29,091 bases of DNA from DASUAO01 sp046484625 (GTDB lineage: Bacteria; Actinomycetota; Acidimicrobiia; IMCC26256; PALSA-555): NCBI GenBank assembly GCA_046484625.1, contig JAWOIO010000194.1, positions 1 through 29,091 on the forward strand, read 5' to 3'. Below, piece by piece: positions 15,373 to 22,919 of the stretch. Numbering within the stretch: position 1 is the stretch's first letter; each line of letters starts with the position of its first letter. The notes under the pieces were generated by a model that worked only from the letters and a program-made list of their open reading frames with translations, was not told the origin of the DNA and did no database searches. The translations under genes were made by a program, and so were the position numbers.

Positions 15373-16674
15373 GTGGGCGAAGACGCGGCAGTCCTGCGAT
15401 ACGGGGAGCAGGAGGTCGAGCTCCCCGTCGTGCGCGGCACGGAAGACGAGCTCGGCATCGACATCAGCAAGCTGCGGGCCCAGACCGGGCTCGTCACGCT
15501 CGACCCCGGGTTCGTGAACACGGGTTCCTGCGAGTCCGCGATCACCTTCATCGATGGCGAGCAGGGCATCCTCCGCTACCGAGGGATCCCGATCGAGCAG
15601 CTCGTGTCGGGCCACCAGCCCTCGTTCCTCGAGACGGCCTACCTCCTCATCTACGGCGATCTCCCGACCGAGGCTGAGCTCGACGAGTTCCGCTTCTCGA
15701 TCCGCAAGCACACGCTCCTCCACGAGGACGCCAAGCGGTTCTTCGAGGCGTTCCCCAAGGACGCCCACCCGATGGGGGTCCTGTCCTCGGTGGTCAGCGC
15801 TCTGTCGACCTTCTACCCGGACTCCAGCGACCCCCACGATCCCGCGGCGGTCCAGCTCTCGATCATCCGGCTCATGGCGAAGCTCCCCACGATCGCGGCC
15901 TACTCCTACAAGCGGTCGATCGGACAGCCCCTCCTGTATCCCGACAACCGCCTCGACCTCATCGAGAACTTCCTCACGATGATGTTCGCCGTCCCGTCGG
16001 AGACCTACGAGGTCAGCCCGACGATCGTCCACGCGATGAAGGTCCTGCTCATCCTCCACGCCGACCACGAGCAGAACTGCTCCACGTCGACGGTCCGCCT
16101 GGCCGGCTCGAGCGATGCGAACCTCTTCGCGTCGGTCGCGGCCGGGATCAACGCGCTCTGGGGACCGCTGCACGGGGGCGCGAACCAGGCCGTCATCGAG
16201 ATGCTCGAGCGGATCCGCAACGATACCGACGGCGACCTCAGGAAGTACGTGGCGATGGCGAAGGACCCGGACAACCCGTTCCGACTCTCCGGGTTCGGTC
16301 ACCGGGTGTACAAGAACTACGACCCCCGTGCCCGCATCATCAAGGGCATCGCCGACGACATCATCGAGGAGATCGGCCAGCGCGACGAGCTGCTCGACCT
16401 CGCCAAGGAGCTCGAGGGGATCGCGCTCGAGGACGAGTACTTCATCGAGCACAAGCTCTACCCGAACGTGGACTTCTACTCCGGCCTCATCTACCGCGCC
16501 ATGGGCTTCCCCACCGACATGTTCACGGTCCTGTTCTCGATGGGCCGGGTCCCCGGGTGGGTCGCCCACTGGAAGGAGATGATGGAGGGCCCGCATCGAA
16601 AGATCGGGCGGCCACGGCAGATCTACGTGGGGCCCACGGAGCGCCCGTACGTGGCCACCGAGAACCGCACGTAG
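15373..16674 (+). CDS. gltA: Citrate synthase
   Basis: 433-residue citrate synthase of the hexameric-type length, condensing acetyl-CoA and oxaloacetate into citrate in the TCA cycle. The catalytic triad is visible: His267 in GPLHGGANQ, His310 in GFGHRVYKNYDPRA and Asp367 in YPNVDFYSG, at almost the same spacing as the E. coli enzyme. The N-terminal domain starts with the usual beta-rich segment (LVTLDPGFVNTGSCESAITFIDG). The GTG at 15373 is chosen because AAAGGAG lies 6 bases upstream; longer in-frame starts fall before the ribosome site. It is divergent from the non-catalytic dehydrogenase, and the catalytic dehydrogenase starts 13 bases downstream, so TCA entry and acyl-CoA oxidation appear to share a transcript. 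Confidence 0.97.
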   Translation: MGEDAAVLRYGEQEVELPVVRGTEDELGIDISKLRAQTGLVTLDPGFVNTGSCESAITFIDGEQGILRYRGIPIEQLVSGHQPSFLETAYLLIYGDLPTEAELDEFRFSIRKHTLLHEDAKRFFEAFPKDAHPMGVLSSVVSALSTFYPDSSDPHDPAAVQLSIIRLMAKLPTIAAYSYKRSIGQPLLYPDNRLDLIENFLTMMFAVPSETYEVSPTIVHAMKVLLILHADHEQNCSTSTVRLAGSSDANLFASVAAGINALWGPLHGGANQAVIEMLERIRNDTDGDLRKYVAMAKDPDNPFRLSGFGHRVYKNYDPRARIIKGIADDIIEEIGQRDELLDLAKELEGIALEDEYFIEHKLYPNVDFYSGLIYRAMGFPTDMFTVLFSMGRVPGWVAHWKEMMEGPHRKIGRPRQIYVGPTERPYVATENRT

Positions 16675-16687
16675 CACCCGAAACCGC

Positions 16688-17878
16688 GTGGACCTCACCC
16701 CTACTCGGGACGAGTCCGCCCTTCGAGCCGACGTGCGCGCCTGGCTCCACGAGCATCTGCCCTGGGAGTACGGCAAGGGGCTCCCTCCGCGCTTCGACAA
16801 CCTCGCCCAAGAGGTCACGTTCGGACGTGAATGGCAGGCGCAGCTCGCGTCCGGACGGTGGGTCGCGGTCCCGTGGCCGGAGGAGTTCGGCGGCCGTGGT
16901 GCCGGCGCCGTCGAGCATTTCATCGTCACCGAGGAGCTTGCCCGGGCGCGAGCTCCCGAGCTCGTGGGCCGAATAGGGATCAACCTCGTCGGCCCGACGC
17001 TGCTGGCGCACGGCTCACCCGAGCAGAAGGCACGTTGGCTGGCGAAGATCCCCCCCGCCGAGGAGCTCTGGTGCCAGCTGTTCAGCGAGCCGGGAGCGGG
17101 CAGCGACCTCGCCGCGGTGAGCACGAAGGCCGTGCGACACGGCGACGACTGGGTGCTCGACGGCCAGAAGGTCTGGACGTCGTACGCGCAGTTCGCGGAC
17201 TGGGGGCTGTGCCTGGCTCGCACCAACCCGGACGTCGCCAAGCAGGCCGGCATCACGGCGTTCGCGGTCGACATGCGCGCCCCTGGAGTGGAGGTCCGGC
17301 CGCTCCGCCAGATCACCGACGAGACGGAGTTCAACGAAGTCTTCTTCGACAGCGTGGTGATCCCCGATGCACAGCGCGTCGGGCCGGTCGACGAGGGCTG
17401 GCGAGTCGCGAACTCGACCCTCACCCACGAGCGCGGCATCAACCCGCGCCAGCTCGTGATCCACATCCAGCTCCTCGAGGAGCTGCTGCGACTCGCGCTG
17501 GAGCGCGGCACGTTCGACGACGACCGGCTCCGCCCGCGACTCGCCCAAGCGGCGGTCGAGGTGCGGCTCTTCCAGCTCCACAACTGGCGGACGTTGTCGC
17601 GCGTCGCGAAGGGCGAGCCGCCCGGACCCGAGGGCAGCGCGCTGAAGCTGTACTGGAGCGAGATGAGCAAGCGACTCCACGAGACGGTGATGGCCGTGCT
17701 CGGGCCGAGCGCTCCACTGTGGTTCGGCGCGGCCGAGAACCCCGGCGACGGCACGTGGCAACGCTCGTGGCTCTACTACCAGGCGTCGTCGATCTGGGCG
17801 GGGACGAACGAGATCCAGCGCAACATCCTCTCCGAACGCGTCCTCGGCCTCCCCCGCGAGCCCAAGCGCGTATCCTGA
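16688..17878 (+). CDS. Acyl-CoA dehydrogenase, probable catalytic subunit
   Basis: 396-residue acyl-CoA dehydrogenase. Visible segments are WPEEFGGRGAGAVE, the flavin loop CQLFSEPGAGSDLA (129-142), DGQKVWTSYAQ and the C-terminal AGTNEIQRNILSERVLGLPR. The MCAD-type Glu position is Ala371, but Glu248 in LTHERG lines up with the IVD/LCAD-type catalytic Glu, close to where the catalytic Glu of mycobacterial ChsE4-like subunits lies. It therefore looks active, and could pair with the non-catalytic subunit at 14117-15217. It starts with a GTG 13 bases after citrate synthase, without a clear ribosome site, and its last codons contain the box for the next gene. Confidence 0.93.
   Translation: MDLTPTRDESALRADVRAWLHEHLPWEYGKGLPPRFDNLAQEVTFGREWQAQLASGRWVAVPWPEEFGGRGAGAVEHFIVTEELARARAPELVGRIGINLVGPTLLAHGSPEQKARWLAKIPPAEELWCQLFSEPGAGSDLAAVSTKAVRHGDDWVLDGQKVWTSYAQFADWGLCLARTNPDVAKQAGITAFAVDMRAPGVEVRPLRQITDETEFNEVFFDSVVIPDAQRVGPVDEGWRVANSTLTHERGINPRQLVIHIQLLEELLRLALERGTFDDDRLRPRLAQAAVEVRLFQLHNWRTLSRVAKGEPPGPEGSALKLYWSEMSKRLHETVMAVLGPSAPLWFGAAENPGDGTWQRSWLYYQASSIWAGTNEIQRNILSERVLGLPREPKRVS
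17871..17876 (+). promoter_or_regulatory. -10-like box TATCCT for leaderless crotonase mRNA, inside the upstream gene
   Basis: TATCCT spans the last sense codons and stop of the dehydrogenase and is followed by 7 bases and the ATG at 17884. It would give the crotonase-CaiB-DUF35-thiolase run an internal leaderless promoter. Confidence 0.45.
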
Positions 17879-17883
17879 CGTCG

Positions 17884-18729
17884 ATGTCAGGACGGTCGAA
17901 GTTCTCGACGATCCGCTACGAGACCGACGGCGCCGTGGCGACGATCACGCTCGACCGCCCGGATGCGGCGAACGCGCAGAACACTGCGATGCTCGACGAG
18001 CTCGACCGCGCCCTCGATCTCGCCGACGCGGACGACGCGGTACGCGTGGTGATTCTCGCGGGCGAGGGCAAGCACTTCTCGGCCGGACACGACCTCAAGG
18101 AGATCCTCGAGGGTACGAGCGACTGGGCGCGGATGCGCGACACCCCCGAAGGGAAGCTCCGCCACGAGCAGGTCATGTACTGGGACAAGTGCATCCGCCT
18201 GCGCGACTTCCGCAAGCCCACCATCGCGGCCGTCCAGGGCGCCTGCGCCGCGGCCGGGCTCATGCTCGCTTCGATGTGCGACCTCATCGTCGCCGCCGAC
18301 GACGCCCGCTTCTCGAACCCCGTCGCCCGCATGACCGGCGTCGGGGTCGAGCTGCTGGTCGAGCCGTGGGAGCTCGGGCCCCGCAAGGCCAAGGAGTTCT
18401 TGCTCTGCGCCTCCACGCTCGACGCGACCGAAGCCGAGCGCCTCGGGCTGGTCAACACCGTCGTGCCGCGGGCCGAGCTCGCCGGCGCGGCGCGCGAGAT
18501 GGCCGACAGGGTCGCCCTGGTGCCGCCCGTGACCGCGCAGGCGATCAAGGACACGATCAACCGCACCGTCGACCTCCAGGGCCAGCGCGAGGCCTGGCGG
18601 TACCACTTCATGGTCCACCAGTTCGTGAGCAACAGCGCCACCGCGCTCGCTGCCACCGAGGCCCGCAAGGAGGGTGGCCCCGGCTCGTCGGTGATGGACG
18701 CGGTGAAGCGCGAGCAGGCTGGCGAGTGA
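17884..18729 (+). CDS. Crotonase-fold enoyl-CoA hydratase/isomerase family protein lacking both hydratase glutamates
   Basis: 281-residue crotonase-superfamily protein. The oxyanion-hole segment FSAGHDLKE (65-73) and the second segment QGACAAAGLMLASMCD (118-133) are clear. In mitochondrial-type hydratases the second segment carries one catalytic Glu (GGGCELA), here Met127, and the next carries the other (QPEILLG), here Val147. Both general acid/base residues are therefore missing, and a normal syn-hydration is doubtful. The following VELLVEPWELGPRKAKE is a known subfamily feature in actinobacterial members. It could be an isomerase, hydrolase or other crotonase-fold reaction, or bind acyl-CoA only. 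It overlaps the CaiB gene by GTGA and lies 5 bases after the dehydrogenase stop. Confidence 0.88.
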   Translation: MSGRSKFSTIRYETDGAVATITLDRPDAANAQNTAMLDELDRALDLADADDAVRVVILAGEGKHFSAGHDLKEILEGTSDWARMRDTPEGKLRHEQVMYWDKCIRLRDFRKPTIAAVQGACAAAGLMLASMCDLIVAADDARFSNPVARMTGVGVELLVEPWELGPRKAKEFLLCASTLDATEAERLGLVNTVVPRAELAGAAREMADRVALVPPVTAQAIKDTINRTVDLQGQREAWRYHFMVHQFVSNSATALAATEARKEGGPGSSVMDAVKREQAGE

Positions 18730-19934
18730 CCGGTTCCCTCAGCGGGCTCCGCGTGCTGGACCTGGGGACCCGCATTGCGGCCCCGTTCTGTGCAGGGCTC
18801 CTCGGCGAGCAGGGCGCCGAGGTCATCAAGATCGAGCAGCCCGGCACCGGCGACTTCATGCGCGAGATCGGTCCCTTCGCGCCCGACCCCGCCGCGCCCG
18901 ACGGCGACGGCTACTCGCTGTTCTGGGCGGTCGAGGGACGGGGTCGCCGTAGCGTCACGCTCGATCTGCGCGACCCCGAGGGCCAGACGCTCCTCCGGCG
19001 GCTCGCCGCGACCGCCGACGTCCTGGTGGAGAACTTCCGCCCCGGGACGCTCGAGCGCTGGGACATCGCGCCGGCCGACCTCCCGGACCGCCTGGTCACG
19101 GTGCGGATCTCCAGCTTCGGACAGAGCGGCCCCAACTCGCCCCGCCCCGGACTCGACCGCGTGGGCATCGGCTTCGGCGGTCTGCTCAACCTCACGGGGT
19201 ACCCGGACCGTCCGCCTGTGCGGGTCGGCGTCACGATCTCCGACTACCTCACCGGGGTGTTCGCCGCCCAGGCGGCGATCGCAGCCCTGTACGCGCGCGA
19301 CGTGCGCGGCGGGTCGGGAGCCGTGATCGACGCCGCGCTGTACGGGGCGGCGCTCCGCATCCTCGAGTGGACCCTCCCTGCGTACGACGCACTCGGTGTG
19401 GTCCGCAGCCGCGAGGGCAACCGGCTCGCGAACTCGGCGCCACTCGACAACTACCCCACCGCCGACGGCAAGTACATCTGCATCGTCGCGGGATCGGACG
19501 CGAACTTCGCCCGCCTCTGCAAGGCGATGGACCGCACCGATCTCCTCGACGTACCGGACTACGCCCGCCTCGCCGACCGCGCCACGCATGGTGACGCCAT
19601 CAACGCGCTCGTCGCGGCGTGGACGGCGTCGCTCCCCGCCGCGGAGATCGAAGCGCGGTGCATCGCGGCCGACGTCCCGGTCGCCACGGCCTACACCGCG
19701 GCCGACATCTTCTCGGATCCCCACATCGCCGCACGTGGGGATCTCGTCACCGTCGACGACCCGGTCGTGGGGCCGCTCCGCCAGCAGGCGGCGTTCCCCC
19801 GGACGGTCGGTGCCGAGCCGGTCGTGCCGTCGGGCGCACCCCGCCTCGGAGCCCACACCCGCGAGGTGCTCGCCGAGGTGCTCGGGCTCGCCGACGCAGA
19901 GCTCGACGACCTGGCCGCGCGAGGGATCACGTGA
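18726..19934 (+). CDS. CaiB/BaiF (family III) CoA transferase
   Basis: 402-residue family III CoA transferase, which moves CoA between acyl-CoA and a free acid through an enzyme-bound aspartyl thioester. The N-terminal LRVLDLGTRIAAPFCAGLLGEQGAEVIKIEQPG is typical. The region VENFRPGTLERW follows, and the catalytic Asp is most likely Asp173 (TISDYLTG). Length is normal. The GTG start overlaps the crotonase stop (GTGA), and its own stop overlaps the next GTG in the same way, so the genes are translationally coupled. In an acyl-CoA degradation operon it may load a dicarboxylic, bile-acid-like or other intermediate with CoA without using ATP; the acceptor is not visible. Confidence 0.92.
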   Translation: MTGSLSGLRVLDLGTRIAAPFCAGLLGEQGAEVIKIEQPGTGDFMREIGPFAPDPAAPDGDGYSLFWAVEGRGRRSVTLDLRDPEGQTLLRRLAATADVLVENFRPGTLERWDIAPADLPDRLVTVRISSFGQSGPNSPRPGLDRVGIGFGGLLNLTGYPDRPPVRVGVTISDYLTGVFAAQAAIAALYARDVRGGSGAVIDAALYGAALRILEWTLPAYDALGVVRSREGNRLANSAPLDNYPTADGKYICIVAGSDANFARLCKAMDRTDLLDVPDYARLADRATHGDAINALVAAWTASLPAAEIEARCIAADVPVATAYTAADIFSDPHIAARGDLVTVDDPVVGPLRQQAAFPRTVGAEPVVPSGAPRLGAHTREVLAEVLGLADAELDDLAARGIT

Positions 19935-20359
19935 GCCCCGCGACGCGGCCGGTGCACGAGGGCCTCTTCGACACCGACGAGGACGGCGCGCCGTACCTGA
20001 TCGGCGGCACCTGTGGTGCGTGCGCACGGGTCCAGTTCCCGATGGCATCCACCTGCCCGGCCTGCGGCGCCGACGCCGTCGTCGAGACGCGCCTCCCCGG
20101 CCACGGCACGCTCTGGGGCTGGACCGCGGTGACCGCCCCGCCGCCCGGCTACCTCGGCTCCGTGCCGTTCGGCTTCGGGGTCGTGGAGCTCGACGGTGGG
20201 CTCCGCGTCATCACGAGGCTCGAGGAGCCCGACCCCAGCCGACTCGAGTTCGGGATGCCGATGCGTCTGGTCGTCGTCGAGCTCGGGCCGGACCCGGACC
20301 CCGACGCTGACGACCGCCCGGTCACCACCTACTCGTTCGCGCCCGGCGGGGAATCGTGA
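19931..20359 (+). CDS. DUF35 OB-fold protein with zinc ribbon, thiolase partner
   Basis: 142-residue protein with a four-Cys zinc ribbon (Cys28, Cys31, Cys42, Cys45, from GTCGACARVQFP and TCPACGAD) followed by an OB-fold with the typical GTLWGWTAVTAPPPGY and PFGFGVVELDGG. DUF35 proteins bind CoA or acyl-CoA and act as obligate partners of SCP2-type thiolases and Ltp aldolases, as in ChsH2-Ltp2. The next gene, overlapping by GTGA, is exactly such a thiolase, so the pair probably forms one complex. It has no enzyme motif of its own. The start GTG at 19931 is fixed by the overlap and by the short distance to the zinc ribbon. Confidence 0.9.
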   Translation: MSPATRPVHEGLFDTDEDGAPYLIGGTCGACARVQFPMASTCPACGADAVVETRLPGHGTLWGWTAVTAPPPGYLGSVPFGFGVVELDGGLRVITRLEEPDPSRLEFGMPMRLVVVELGPDPDPDADDRPVTTYSFAPGGES

Positions 20360-21481
20360 CGAGCGCCGACGGGACCGACGTCGCGATCACCGGGACAGGG
20401 GTGCACCCCTTCGGTCGCTTCGACGGCATCACGGTCACCGAGATGGGCGTCACCGCGGTGCGCGCCGCCCTCGACGAAGCGGGCAACCCCCCGTTCCAGG
20501 CCGCGTTCTGCGCGACCGTCTACTCAGGCGTGGCCGCCGGCCACAAGGTCCTCGGCGCGCTCGGCCTCACCGGCGTGCCCATCGTCGACGTCGAGGCCGG
20601 CTGCGCGAGTGGTGGCGCCGCGCTGATGCTGGCCGCAGGCGCGATCCGCGCCGGCCAGTACGACACCGTGCTCGTGTTCGGGATCGAGAAGATGCCACGC
20701 GGCATCATCCGCTCGTCCTTCTTCGAGCCGTGGCGCGAGCAGTCCGGGCTCGCTGCCACGCCGGCCTACTTCGCGCTGCGGGCCCAGCGGCTGATGCGCG
20801 AGTCCGGCGTCACCACGCAGCACCTGGCCGAGGTCGTCGTGAAGAACCGGACCAACGGCGTGGACAACCCCATCGCGATGTTCCGGAAGCCCACCACGGT
20901 CGACGAGGTGCTGGGATCCCGGCTGGTCTGCGAGCCGCTCCACCTCTTCATGCTCTGCTCGCCCAACGAAGGGGCGGCTGCCGTCGTGCTCAGCCGCGGC
21001 GACACCGCGCCTCCGTCCGCGCCGCGGCTGCGGGCGGCGGTCCTCCGCTCGCACCTCCCGGGCTCGGTGCTGGGCGAGGCGACGCCGTTGAGCGGCATTG
21101 ACGACGCCACGATCTCGCCCCCGAGCACGCTCGCGGCGACCGCCGCGTACGAAGAGGCCGGGATAGGTCCCGCCGACCTCGATCTCGTGGAGTGCCAGGA
21201 CACCGACGCCGCCCGCGAGCTCCTGGCCTACGAGGAGCTCGGGCTCTGCGCGTGCGGCGGCGCGGGCGACATGGCCCGACGGTCGCCTTCCCGTGAACGT
21301 CAGCGGCGGGCTGCTGTCACGCGGTGAGCCGCTCGGCGCGTCCGCGCTCGCACAGGTGGTGGAGCTCGCCGACCAGCTGCGGGGCCGGGGTGGCCCCCGA
21401 CAGGTCGACGACGCGCGGGTCGGCCTCGCCCACACGGTGGGGCGGGGCGCGAACGCCGCGGTCGTCGTCGTCTCGCGCTGA
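20356..21481 (+). pseudogene. SCP2/Ltp-type thiolase-like protein, frame-broken near 21275
   Basis: From the GTG at 20356 the reading frame encodes a thiolase-fold protein: VAITGTGVHPFG, the nucleophile Cys83 in EAGCASGGAAL, VVKNRTNGVDNP, the NEGAAAVV segment and DLVECQDTDAARELLAYEELGLC. At about 21275 the conserved sequence shifts frame. The original frame stops at 21327, while the next frame continues with GRLPVNVSGGLLSRGEPLGAS, then VGLAHTVGRGANAAVVV, and stops at 21481. About six codons expected between GDMA and the GRLPVN segment are also missing. The second part has Glu where most thiolases have His (GEPLGA for GHPLGA). It follows the DUF35 gene by a GTGA overlap and would form a complex with it. 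Either a true lesion or a sequence error. Confidence 0.78.
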
Positions 21482-21484
21482 GCG

Positions 21485-22888
21485 CTACCCCGCGCCGACC
21501 CGTTCGTTGTACTCGCGGATCGCAGCGGTCGCGTCGTCCTGCGCCTCGCGGATCGCAGCCTTGGGCGCGACGTCCTGGGTCAGCATGCGCACGAACGCGT
21601 TGCGCACCGCATCACGCACGCCCTGATAGTCGCCGATCACCGGGCCCGCGGTGGTGGCGTTGTTGGGTCCCGCCTCGAGCTGGTCGTAGGGGACCCGCAG
21701 GAAGGGGCGCTCGGCCCAGAGCGCCTCGAGCGCCGGGTCCTCGAGCGCCTTCTCGCGCGTCGGGACATAGCCGCCCTGGCTCCCCACGGAGAGTGCGGCA
21801 ATCTGGGGCGGGTCGACGAGGTACTTGACGAGCTGCCATGCCGCCGCCTGCTTGGCCGGGCTCGACGACTTCGGGATCCACAAGGAGCCGTCGCCGACGG
21901 GAACGCCGCCGCCCGGCTTCAGCGCGGGGAGCGGCCAGACCCCGAGCTCGACGCCCGGGAACTGCCCCGAGCTCAACACCGCGTATACCGGGCCGAGTGC
22001 GGCCGACGCCTCGAACGTGATCGCGGCCTCGCCGGTGCCGAGCGCGAGCAGATGGTCGGTCGAGCCCTGGGTCGCGCCGGTGTTCACCGCCAGTCCCGAG
22101 TCCACCATGTCGCGCCACCAGGTCCAGATCTCCACCCCGCCCTTGGACGCGAGCACGGACTTCGTGGCCCGGGCTTTGCGTCCGTTGCTGTTGTTGACGT
22201 ACTCGAGCCCCGACTTCGCGAAGAGGAACTCGTTGATGTACGGCTCGACGTGGAGCGCCATCCCGTTCGCCGCGGTGCCGGCGTCGGAGATCTTCTGGCT
22301 GTACTCGCGGAGCTGCTCGAACGTGGCCGGCGGGACGTCGGGATCGATGCCGGCTGCCTCGACGGCCGTCCGGTTGAAGAACGTCACGATGTTCGAGACG
22401 TTGAAGGGCATCGATCGCAGGACGCCCTCGGTCGTGTAGAAGGCGAGCGTCCGCGGCAGGAAGCCCTTCGTCGAGTACTTGTCGGCCTTCACGCACGACT
22501 CCATCGGGACCGTGCTCTGGCTGTCGACGAGTTGCTGGATCGTCGTGTCCTCGAACTGGCCGAGGTCCGGGAGGTCACCGGTCTCGAGCCCCGCGGTGTA
22601 CTTCTCGAACAGGTCGACGTAGGTCGTCTGGTTCACGAGATCCACGGAGATGTTGGGGTTCTCGGCCTCGAAGGCCGCCACGAGCTCCTCGAGGACGACC
22701 TCGTTCTCCGCGGTCATCTGGTGCCAGAACGTGATCTCGACCGGCTCGCCGGACTTCAAGGCCTTGACCGGACACGCGGCGTCGTCGCCTTGCGCGCCGA
22801 CTGTTGCGCCGGCGGCGGCCGGCAACCCGAGCGCGACCAGCGCCACCAGTGCAACGGCCGAGCCCAACTTCTTGTGCAGATCGATCAC
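21485..22888 (-). CDS. UgpB-like ABC transporter solute-binding protein (second paralog)
   Basis: 467-residue extracellular solute-binding protein of the sugar/glycerol-3-phosphate type. A Sec signal (about 1-33) ends with AAAGAT; no lipobox Cys follows directly. Family segments are EITFWHQMTAENE (51-63), MPFNVSN (160-166), the stretch VNNSNGRKARATK, and TAGPVIGDYQGVRD near the C-terminus. Two Cys (39 and 132) occur at the same places in the neighbouring paralog and could form a disulfide. It differs from that paralog in the ligand region (FFNRTAV for YYNKLAF), so it may bind a different solute. The GTG at 22888 has AGGAGG 4 bases upstream. It is the last gene of the transporter run and ends 3 bases from the convergent thiolase. 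Confidence 0.92.
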   Translation of the reverse strand: MIDLHKKLGSAVALVALVALGLPAAAGATVGAQGDDAACPVKALKSGEPVEITFWHQMTAENEVVLEELVAAFEAENPNISVDLVNQTTYVDLFEKYTAGLETGDLPDLGQFEDTTIQQLVDSQSTVPMESCVKADKYSTKGFLPRTLAFYTTEGVLRSMPFNVSNIVTFFNRTAVEAAGIDPDVPPATFEQLREYSQKISDAGTAANGMALHVEPYINEFLFAKSGLEYVNNSNGRKARATKSVLASKGGVEIWTWWRDMVDSGLAVNTGATQGSTDHLLALGTGEAAITFEASAALGPVYAVLSSGQFPGVELGVWPLPALKPGGGVPVGDGSLWIPKSSSPAKQAAAWQLVKYLVDPPQIAALSVGSQGGYVPTREKALEDPALEALWAERPFLRVPYDQLEAGPNNATTAGPVIGDYQGVRDAVRNAFVRMLTQDVAPKAAIREAQDDATAAIREYNERVGAG

Positions 22889-22919
22889 GGAACCTCCTCG
22901 AGTGGACGCGGAACGGCCC

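Noticed and set aside
15355..17754. Very long minus-strand open frame (about 800 codons) opposite citrate synthase and the dehydrogenase
   Set aside because: It is antisense to two genes with clear catalytic motifs, is rich in Arg/Ser/Val-Glu stretches typical of GC-rich shadow frames, and has no recognisable domain.
17916..20048. Minus-strand open frame of about 710 codons opposite crotonase, CaiB and DUF35 genes
   Set aside because: Shadow frame; the plus-strand genes are linked by GTGA overlaps and carry the family motifs.
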